From: Desulfomonile sp.
Lineage (GTDB): Bacteria > Desulfobacterota > Desulfomonilia > Desulfomonilales > Desulfomonilaceae
Length of the DNA stretch: 10,000 nt
Assembly (NCBI GenBank): GCA_020216785.1
Contig: JAIWNO010000071.1
Coordinates: 1 to 10,000, forward strand
Direction: 5' to 3'
The notes beneath the pieces are model-generated. The model saw only the letters and a program-made list of their open reading frames with translations. It did not search any database and had not been told where the DNA came from. Made by a program: the position numbers and the translations under genes. Below, in pieces: positions 1 to 7,400 of the stretch. The stretch's first letter is position 1, and each line of letters opens with the position of its first letter.

Positions 1-1
1 G

Positions 2-1114
2 TCGAACCAATACGGACTCACAGCGCTCATGCGCGCCGCTTACAAAGGGCATTTGGATGTTGTGAAGCTTCTCCTCCAGCGGGGAGCCAACGTGGACCAG
101 CGCGACCAGGAAGGGAAAACCGCGCTCATGAAAGCAGCCTACGGTGGTCACCTCGCGGTGGTGGAGGCGCTTGTTACAGCAGGAGCGGATGTCAACGCGA
201 AAAACAGGCTGGGGCTTACTCCGCTGATGCGCGCGGCTTACAAGAACCATGGTGATGTAGTGGAGCTGCTCATCCAACGCGGGGCAAACATGGAGTCAAT
301 GGATTACGCGGGCTTCACCGCCCTGGCATGGGCAGCCACCAAGGGGCATACCCAGATAGTTGACCTCCTTATCAGGAGCGGCGCAAGAGTCGAGATCCAC
401 GAAAAGCCCCCTCCAGCGGCTAGGTCACAGTCGCCGGCTCAGCCTCCGGGCAATACAGCAACGACTGTGGACTTTAGCGAGCCCGAGCCTTCGCTTACAA
501 TGGAAAGCGAAGTGATCGCCAAGAGGGAGCATGACATCGACGCCCTCGTGGATGCCTGTGTTGAAGGCAAGACCGCGGATGTAGCGCAGTTACTCAAGGA
601 CGATTTGGACGTCAACGCCAGGGACCGGTCGGGGCGGTCCTCGCTTATTTGGGCCTGCTACAAGAATCGACCAAAGGTAGTGAAGATGCTTCTCGACCGG
701 GGCGCGGACGTCGATTTCCAGGATTCCTGCGGTAGGACGCCGCTGATGTGGGCCTGCCTCTATGGAGGCCTGCGGGTAGTGGAAGCCCTGCTCGAGAGGG
801 GCGCCAACCCCAATATTGCGGACGAGAACGGCCGTACGGGTCTCATGTGGGCTTGTCTGAATCCTGACGCTGAGGTGATCAAGGCTGTTCTCAAAACCGG
901 GCCTGATATTGATGCACAGGACAATAAGGGAAAGACCGCTCTCATCTGGGCCGTCAGCAAGGGACGAATCGACGGAGTGAAAGCCCTCTTGGCCTATCGC
1001 GCGAGCGTCGAAGAATGCGACGATTACGGCAAGACGGCTCTCACTTACGCGAATGAGCTAGGTCTCACAGAGATCGCCCGCCTGTTGCAAGGCCACATTG
1101 ATTCCCTCCGTTAA
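2..1114 (+). CDS. Ankyrin-repeat protein, 5'-truncated by the window edge
   Basis: The reading frame is open from base 2 to TAA at 1112-1114 and is mid-repeat at the edge, so the gene starts upstream; the first in-frame ATG (position 29) lies inside a repeat and is not a credible start. About 370 residues are visible. The first block has four ankyrin units with the classic pattern G-x-T-A-L-M-x-A-A-x-x-G-H and R-G-A-N/D-V. A Pro/Ser/Thr-rich linker of roughly 45 residues follows (about positions 395-535), then six more units, of which the first and last are divergent. Units of the second block often carry Trp and Cys (L-M/I-W-A-C) where the first block has Arg-Ala-Ala. Ankyrin arrays bind proteins; no catalytic domain is visible, and any signal peptide or other domain would lie outside the window. 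The stop is 4 nt before the radical SAM start, suggesting co-transcription. Partner and role are unknown. Confidence 0.93.
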   Translation, partial: SNQYGLTALMRAAYKGHLDVVKLLLQRGANVDQRDQEGKTALMKAAYGGHLAVVEALVTAGADVNAKNRLGLTPLMRAAYKNHGDVVELLIQRGANMESMDYAGFTALAWAATKGHTQIVDLLIRSGARVEIHEKPPPAARSQSPAQPPGNTATTVDFSEPEPSLTMESEVIAKREHDIDALVDACVEGKTADVAQLLKDDLDVNARDRSGRSSLIWACYKNRPKVVKMLLDRGADVDFQDSCGRTPLMWACLYGGLRVVEALLERGANPNIADENGRTGLMWACLNPDAEVIKAVLKTGPDIDAQDNKGKTALIWAVSKGRIDGVKALLAYRASVEECDDYGKTALTYANELGLTEIARLLQGHIDSLR

Positions 1115-1118
1115 CGAC

Positions 1119-2549
1119 ATGAAAGTCGTCCTGGTACGCCCTCCCTTCTACGCCCTCTTCGGAGTCACAACTCCGAAGATGAAGACCTATCCACTAAACA
1201 TCCTCGGCCTGGCAACCTACGTCAGGGATCGCGCCGGACACGACGCCGCGGTGATCGACGGGGAAAGCATCTCGATACCCGGCCTCGAACCTGAAGGAGA
1301 CCCGAATCGCGATCCCGAACAGGTGATGAACGCGGGTATTCCGAGAATGGTCGGTATCCTCGAGGATCCCGATCATCCGCTTTGGCAGGAGATGGAGCGA
1401 CTCATCACGGACCAGTCTCCTGACTTGGTTGGGATATCATGTAACTCCGGAAACCTGGACACGGTTCGCCGCATTGTGGATCGAGTAAAGAGATACCGAG
1501 TACCCGTCATCCTTGGCGGAAGCCACCCGACAGTCCTCCCGGAACAAACCCTCACTTACACCGGTGCGGATTTGGCCGCTGTCGGAGAGGGAGAACTCAC
1601 CCTCGCAGCGGTAATGGACGCTCTCGATGGCCGCCGAGGGTCTGTTGGGGAAATCCCGTCACTGGCCCTTCGTGGGAACGGTATGGTGACAGTCCGATCC
1701 CGAGGAAAACTGATCGCGGATCTCGACTCGCTGCCGATTCCCGACCGTTCGTTCGTGCGTCGAGACGATTACTTCGGCGAGGTGCTTCTGACCGGCCGTG
1801 GTTGTCCTTTCAATTGCTCATACTGCGCGTCGAGAAACATTTGGGGTAGAAAGGTCCGCCTCAGGTCGACAGCATCCATTATTGAGGAATTGGAGCTTCT
1901 GGCCGAAGGCGCGGAAAACGAACCCGAACCGCGGCCCGGTCGATGGGTGGTCAAGATCGTGGACGATACTTTTACCGTGAGCAGGAGGCGCACCCTGGAA
2001 CTCCTGGACCGGATCATCGACCGCAAGCTCAATCGGTTCGAGTTCACCGGCGGCGTGCGCGCGGATACCCTTGACGAGGAGCTTGTGCGGAGGATGCGAG
2101 AGGCCAACTTCCGGCGGGTCACCCTTGGCGTTGAGAGCGGCAGCCCGCGGATCCTCGCGAAGATCCGCAAAGGCGAAACCAATGAGGACGTGAAACGGGC
2201 CGTTGCCCTGCTGAGAGCAGCAGGGATCCACTCTCACGCGTTCTTCATGATTGGACTCCCTGGCGAAACACCGGAGGATATTGAGCTTTCGAAAAAACTG
2301 ATCAACGAAGCGCAGCCGGATCATGTGGAGATCAACATGGTCACGCCATACCCCGGCACCGATATTTTCAGCGAACTTATTCCAGAGGACCCCCTCAAGA
2401 TAGACCGTTGGTACCGATGGTTCCACCAGGGAATGTCAACCCACTCGGATCAACTCGGGTACGACCTGGACAAGGAGTACCACAACTTCCTGGAATTCGC
2501 TCGAAACTACCACGCGTCCCGGGCGAAAACCTCGGCTATCCCCTCCTGA
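1119..2549 (+). CDS. B12-binding-domain radical SAM protein
   Basis: Protein of 476 aa from ATG at 1119, whose N-terminus (MKVVLVRPPF) is typical of the family; an in-frame TTG at 1098 inside the ankyrin gene is less likely. No clear Shine-Dalgarno site is visible, and the start lies 4 nt after the preceding TAA, so reinitiation is plausible. Residues 1 to about 165 look like a cobalamin-binding Rossmann domain (G-I-S-C-N-S near 105, GGSHPT at 133-138), but the canonical D-x-H-x-x-G cobalt-ligand motif is not seen. The radical SAM core follows: Cys229, Cys233 and Cys236 in C-x3-C-x2-C would bind the [4Fe-4S] cluster that cleaves S-adenosylmethionine; GVESGS (337-342) and GLPGETPED (379-387) are further core motifs. 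No SPASM-type Cys cluster follows. Family members include methyltransferases and ring-rearranging enzymes; the substrate here cannot be named. The 3' end overlaps the convergent cheB-like gene by 14 bp. Confidence 0.93.
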   Translation: MKVVLVRPPFYALFGVTTPKMKTYPLNILGLATYVRDRAGHDAAVIDGESISIPGLEPEGDPNRDPEQVMNAGIPRMVGILEDPDHPLWQEMERLITDQSPDLVGISCNSGNLDTVRRIVDRVKRYRVPVILGGSHPTVLPEQTLTYTGADLAAVGEGELTLAAVMDALDGRRGSVGEIPSLALRGNGMVTVRSRGKLIADLDSLPIPDRSFVRRDDYFGEVLLTGRGCPFNCSYCASRNIWGRKVRLRSTASIIEELELLAEGAENEPEPRPGRWVVKIVDDTFTVSRRRTLELLDRIIDRKLNRFEFTGGVRADTLDEELVRRMREANFRRVTLGVESGSPRILAKIRKGETNEDVKRAVALLRAAGIHSHAFFMIGLPGETPEDIELSKKLINEAQPDHVEINMVTPYPGTDIFSELIPEDPLKIDRWYRWFHQGMSTHSDQLGYDLDKEYHNFLEFARNYHASRAKTSAIPS

Positions 2550-3618
2550 AGCTCTCCGGATCCATAAACAGCTCAGCCATCAAGTAATCGGGCAGGATCT
2601 CTTCGACTGATCCCTTTCTCAGCACCGCAAGGGGCATGGAGGGGTCCACGCAATTGGTGATGTCCTGGACCACCCCGATTCCGCCAGCCTTCCTGATCTC
2701 GACAATTCCATCCGCGCCGTCGGTTCCCGGCCCTGACATCACAACCCCCACCGCCATCGTGCCCGCGGCTTCCGCGAGGGAAGTGAGCATCCTATCCACA
2801 GGCCCGGTGTCATCGATGCCGGGATAGCCGCCGGGATCAAACCTAACCGATGCGCCCGCGGTGAGCGAAAACGCGGGATAGTCCTCGAGAGACGCGATGT
2901 AGCAAACTCCGCGCTGGGGTTGGCTCACGCCGCGTATAGTCCGCACAGGGATCACACTGTGGGCGTCGAGATAAGCAGCGAACGGCTCTGCATACCGCGA
3001 TGCCACCAGCAAGAGAATCACTACGACATGGTTGAATTCCGCGGGCAGGCTGGGAACAATCTTCAGCAAGGAATAATAGCCGCCGGTACCGGCCCCGACA
3101 GCGATGATAGACGAGGAAAAATCGTACACTCCTTTGCCATTGGTCTTGGACAGGAGCGGGTCGGGTGAAATGCGCAGATATCTGGTCTTGCCGATCCTGA
3201 TATCAGCGGCTCGTTTCACCTTCGCGATAATGTCCTTTTTTTGTCCTTCAAGACTCTCGTCATGCCTACGGGAGGGCTTGGCAATAACGTCGATCGCACC
3301 ATAGCGAAATGCGTCGAATGCTGCTCGGGAGCCTTCCTGGGTAAGGGCGCTGATCATCACGGTAGGAATCGCATGTTTCACCATGATGTGTTTGAGGGCT
3401 GTCAAGCCGTTCATACGCGGCATTTCCACGTCGAGTGTGATAACGTCAGGCTTGAGCTGCTCCACCATCTGGAGCGCTTCAATACCGTCCTTGGCGCGAC
3501 CGATCACCTCGATGGCCGGATCCTCACTGAGGATCCGGGCGATCTGGTTCGCCATGAGCGCAGAATCGTCGACTACGAGTACCCGGATGCCCATTTGGCG
3601 ATTATTCATACCATTCAT
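2536..3618 (-). CDS. CheB-like response regulator with a degenerate methylesterase domain
   Basis: Protein of 360 aa with CheB architecture. Residues about 11-130 are a receiver with the acidic pair Asp17/Asp18, phospho-acceptor Asp63 (TLDVEMPRMNG), Ser90 and Lys114. A linker precedes a CheB C-terminal fold from about 168 to 350. In active CheB, which removes methyl groups from chemoreceptors, the triad is Ser in GASTGG, His in QHMP and Asp in GMGxDG. Here the first motif reads GAGTGG (Gly177 for Ser), the second region reads L-L-V-A (Leu204 for His), and only Asp300 remains, in GPGTDG, where Pro297 also replaces the conserved Met. The rest is collinear with CheB, including PVDRML near 273-278, and has no frameshift. 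I infer it is not an esterase and may act through its receiver. It starts 13 bp after the ParA stop; the Shine-Dalgarno (ACAGG) is weak, and Met4 or Met9 are alternative starts. It is the last gene of the operon. Confidence 0.9.
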   Translation of the reverse strand: MNGMNNRQMGIRVLVVDDSALMANQIARILSEDPAIEVIGRAKDGIEALQMVEQLKPDVITLDVEMPRMNGLTALKHIMVKHAIPTVMISALTQEGSRAAFDAFRYGAIDVIAKPSRRHDESLEGQKKDIIAKVKRAADIRIGKTRYLRISPDPLLSKTNGKGVYDFSSSIIAVGAGTGGYYSLLKIVPSLPAEFNHVVVILLLVASRYAEPFAAYLDAHSVIPVRTIRGVSQPQRGVCYIASLEDYPAFSLTAGASVRFDPGGYPGIDDTGPVDRMLTSLAEAAGTMAVGVVMSGPGTDGADGIVEIRKAGGIGVVQDITNCVDPSMPLAVLRKGSVEEILPDYLMAELFMDPESFRRG

Positions 3619-3631
3619 CTACGCGAACCTG

Positions 3632-4408
3632 TCACAGAATCCTCGCTCCAAGAATCTCTCTCGCCAACTGAATGTAGGCCCGCGCGCCGGGGCATTCAAG
3701 GTCATAAGTGATCACGGGCGCCTGACGGTGCGGCACCTCCGCAATTCGTGGGTCCCGCGGAATGATTGTGCGAAAGACACGCTCCTTGAGGTATTGGCGA
3801 ACTTCACGGACTACCGTAATGGCAAACCGCGCTCTCCGATCCGCCATTGTGAGGAGAAAGCCGAATATCGCGAGCTTCGGGTTGAGTCTACGTTTCACCT
3901 CGAGCGCACCTCGCAGCGTCCCGCCGACTGTGGCCATGGACGCAAACTCGCATTGAATGGGCACAAGGTAAGAATCCGCAACCATAAGCGCCGCCTTCGT
4001 CGGCATATCCAATCGAGGCGGACAGTCGATGAAAATAAAATCGTACGAGGGTCTCAGCTGATCGATCACCCTGGAGAAATTCGTGAACTCCTCATCCAGC
4101 AAATTGCGGAACTCGGCTTCTTCCGTCATGGAGTCCACATTGGCAGGAATGACGTCGAGTCGGGGCAGCCGCGGGTGAACTCGGTAGATTACTTCATCTG
4201 CGGGGGCTCCGTCCCGCAGGACATCAATCAATCCCGGTCTGGTATCGCCCGGGCTGATACCAAAGCACTTGCCCAGTCCGCACTGGGGATCGATGCCCAC
4301 GAGGAGCACGCGCCGCTTGATCGCGGAGAGACAAGCTCCGAGATTAACGGCCGTAGCTGTCTTGCCGACTCCGCCTTTCTGGCTGACGACGGCTATGACC
4401 TCACCCAT
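3632..4408 (-). CDS. ParA/MinD-type ATPase of the chemosensory operon
   Basis: Protein of 258 aa, the normal size of a Soj/ParA-type ATPase. It has a deviant Walker A, KGGVGKT (residues 11-17, with the signature Lys11 and catalytic-loop Lys16), a switch I / Walker A' region IDPQCGLG (Asp40), and Walker B FIFIDCPP (Asp128). No N-terminal DNA-binding domain is present. The family dimerises with ATP and forms dynamic patterns on the nucleoid or at the poles. Within chemotaxis operons such proteins (ParC of Vibrio, PpfA of Rhodobacter) position or segregate the receptor-kinase array. Its place between cheA and cheB-like, with no parB nearby, supports that role over chromosome or plasmid partition. 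Purine-rich GAGG and AAGGG lie 4 and 11 nt before the ATG. It starts 31 bp after the cheA stop. The adaptor that would link it to the array is not identified. Confidence 0.92.
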   Translation of the reverse strand: MGEVIAVVSQKGGVGKTATAVNLGACLSAIKRRVLLVGIDPQCGLGKCFGISPGDTRPGLIDVLRDGAPADEVIYRVHPRLPRLDVIPANVDSMTEEAEFRNLLDEEFTNFSRVIDQLRPSYDFIFIDCPPRLDMPTKAALMVADSYLVPIQCEFASMATVGGTLRGALEVKRRLNPKLAIFGFLLTMADRRARFAITVVREVRQYLKERVFRTIIPRDPRIAEVPHRQAPVITYDLECPGARAYIQLAREILGARIL

Positions 4409-4412
4409 GAGA

Positions 4413-4424
4413 CCTCAATCCCTT
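4413..4424 (-). promoter_or_regulatory. Ribosome-binding region of the ParA-type gene
   Basis: Two purine-rich stretches, AAGGG (4424-4420) and GAGG (4416-4413), precede the ATG at 4408 in the 31-bp gap after cheA. They support independent ribosome loading for this gene. Confidence 0.55.
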
Positions 4425-4439
4425 CGTACCCGCGCGATC

Positions 4440-7400
4440 TCAGGCCGGCAAAGCCGGTGCCGAACCGCTCGCTGCAACCGCGCGTTGCCGCGCTATGATA
4501 TCTTCCACCAGTTCCCCGACGTCAAGCACGAGTGCGATCGTACCGTCGCCGAGTATAGTGGAGCCTGCCAATCCTCTTGTCTTCCAAACGTGTTCCGCAA
4601 GAGGCTTGATGACCACGTCCTGTTCGCCAATCAGTTCCTCTACATAGAAGCCGACCGTCTTTGGTCCCGTAGTGCTCAAGACCAGAAATCTCGGGTCTCT
4701 GGAAGGACGTTTGTTCCGCATCTCGAATACATCGTCAATGCGTAGAATCGGGATGGTCTCATCCCTAAACTTGATCACCTCGAAGCCTTCGATTGTGGCT
4801 ATTTCTTTGGGCGCAATCTGAATAATCTCCCGAACGGACGCAAGTGGAATAGCGAACATCCGGCCCAGCGAACGGATGAGCAGCGTCTGGATGATTGCAA
4901 GGGTCAACGGGATCTTAATGGAAATCCGCGTGCCCTCATCTTTCCAGGCTTCGACTTCCACGGTGCCGTTGATACGTTCCACGTCCTTTTTTACCACGTC
5001 CATGCCAACCCCGCGGCCGGACGTGCGCGTCACTTTGGTACTTGTAGAAAAACCAGGAACAAAGATGAAGCTGTAGATCTCCTGGGGGGACAGGCCCTTG
5101 GCGTCCTTGGGATCGACCAGACCCATTTCAATGGCCTTTTCCAGGACCGCAGAAGTGTCGATGCCCGCGCCGTCGTCCTCTACGTCGATAACCACTTGGT
5201 TTCCCTGCGAATACGCATTCAGCAGAATCGTACCTTCCTCGCTTTTGCCCTTGACCTGCCGCGTGACCGGGTCCTCTATGCCATGATCGACCGCGTTCCT
5301 GATCAGGTGAACAAGCGGGTTGTAGACCTGCTCGATCACCCGTTTGTCCACTTCGGTGTCGCCTCCTTGAACCCGAAGGTTCACCGTCTTGCCCATACGG
5401 CGACAGAGGTCTCGAATCAATCGCGGCATGCGGTTGAAGAGCTGGCCCACGGGAAGCATCCGAAGCTTCATAACCCCTTCCTGAAGATCGGTGGCGGCCC
5501 GCCCCAGCGAAATGCTCGCCTCCGCGACTCTGAGCGACAAGTTGCGCAAGGCCTGGATTTCTTTCTTGCCGACCTGTTTTACCGACGCGAGTCCGCGCTG
5601 AAAGTTCTTTAGCTCCAACGACAATTGCTCGACGTACGACCGGTTTACCACAAGCTCGCCCACCTGGTTGAGGAGCAAATCCACTTTCGTCGCTTCCACC
5701 CGCATGGTGCGGACGATCGGGCTGTCCTGCCCCAAATCGCGCAAGGTGGCTTCCTCGGGTGCCTCCTCGAGCCTAGCTGATCGCATGTCTTCAGCTTCAC
5801 GCACGGGAGGATGTTGCACAGGCAGGGGCCCCACTTTCGGTATTTCTGCTGCACGTGGAGGCTCTATTGCCATCGCGGGCGGGGTTGCTGCGGGTCGCGG
5901 CACGGCTTCGGGCCGCCGAATAGAAGGCCCGGGCGGAGAAATCGGTTGGGCACGCCGAGGCTCAACTCGCAGTGGGGCTTCACGCACGGGAGGAGGAGTA
6001 GGCCTCGGACGAGCCTCAGCCGGCTTCACCTTCACTGCAGACGGTTCTCTGACGGGCTCGACACGCGTTTCAGGCGCGGCAGCCGCAGGCTGCAAAGCCT
6101 GCTCCACTCCACGGAGGAAGGCCTGAAATTCCGAGGCATTCTCTTCTATAAAATCAAGCTCATCCGGAACAAGGGAATCCAACATCTCCGAAGCCCAGAG
6201 GGTTTTCTCGTACCATTCTTCCAGAAAGGCCGCGAGCTTCTGGTAATCCATGTACGACGACGATGAGCGCATGGCCCTCAGGGCCTCAGCGCACACGTCC
6301 AGGTCCTCTCTGGTGACCGTGCCCCGTCTGATCCGGTCCACAACCGGGCGGAGCTTCTCGGAAATCTCCCATCCAAAAGACAAAAAGATTTCGAGGATTT
6401 CCCTGTCCGCTTCCTCTGCGATCGAATCGAGCTGCGCAAGGAGTCCCCCGCGGCGTTCTGCGCTCGCAAACGCCTGTTCCACGGTCGCACGCTCGGAAGG
6501 TGCCACAACCGCCTCTTCGGGAAAGACCTGTTCAAACTCCTTGAGCAACTGCTCGTCCACGTCAGCGAGAAGCGACCGTTCGCCGGGTTTGCGCGTCGCA
6601 ACTATTTCTTTCTGCGCGGGGGGCCGATTTCGAGCAGCTCTGAGGATTGCCTTGGCAACCGGCCGCTTCATGCCGGGCACTGTCATAAGGAGTGACTCGC
6701 TCGCTGCGGCAAGCTGATCCATGCTTGTGAAACCGGCCTCGTACAGAGCGTGCCCGAGCATCGCGTCCATGCCCGGAATTCCTTCGAGTTCCCCAAGAAA
6801 GGCCGCAGGCATAGGCGAAACTTCTTCCGTAGGGGTGACCTCCGGTTCCGGCAGGGTAGGCTCTTCGCTGGGGAAGGTATCAGGCGGAAAGAACGAATGG
6901 AGTTCCCGCAGATAAGATCGCAGCTCTTTCACGTAATCCAAGGGAAGTCTGGCTTCCACCCGCTTTACTGCAAGGATTCGGTCTTCAAGCTGCTCCAAAG
7001 GTCGGACCGCTGCAGGCACTCCAGCAATTCGGGCGGATTTTTTCAGCCCGCGGATGGTGTCCAGCATGGCAGTGCGTACATTGCCAAGGCTGAGGCCATC
7101 CTCAAGATCGTCAAGGTACAGACCGAGGTTGAGCGTGTGAGGAATCATTTCCTCCAGAGTTGCCCCGGTTTCCATTTCTTCGGTGGGGGTCGGCGTCGCT
7201 GCCTCGACGGTCGGGACCTCCTCCACCGACGGCTCCGTCAGGGGCTGAAGCTCCGAGGGCCCCTCCGCCTCCAGAATTTGCTCTACCGCTTCGTCTGTGG
7301 GGAAATCCATCTCTGTTGTGGGAAGTTCTTCCTCCGGCACGTATTGCGACAAGAATGGGGGTTCCTCAGGTTGTAGCTCCTGAGCCGGCGCGCGTTCTTC

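Noticed and set aside
29..31. ATG at 29 as the start of the ankyrin gene
   Set aside because: The frame is open upstream, and its codons (N-Q-Y-G-L-T-A-L) complete the same ankyrin unit, so the true start is outside the window.
1098..1100. TTG at 1098 as the start of the radical SAM gene
   Set aside because: It lies within the ankyrin gene. The ATG at 1119 gives the family-typical N-terminus and a natural stop-start distance.
2..1114. Direct DNA repeats of about 99 bp as a satellite or CRISPR-like array
   Set aside because: The periodicity comes from ankyrin codons. The units diverge at DNA level, there are no spacers, and the frame is open throughout.
1818..2426. A 202-codon minus-strand open frame inside the radical SAM gene
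   Set aside because: It is antisense to the radical SAM core with its conserved Cys motif; no ribosome-binding site or recognisable domain.
3632..4408. Chromosome or plasmid partition locus (parA with parB/parS)
   Set aside because: No parB or parS-like site is adjacent, and the gene is embedded in a chemosensory operon. A role in array positioning fits better.
3383..4498. A 371-codon plus-strand open frame opposite cheB-like and the ParA-type gene
   Set aside because: It is antisense to two genes with clear family motifs. Its translation is rich in Arg, Ser and His with no domain pattern, as expected for a GC-rich shadow frame.
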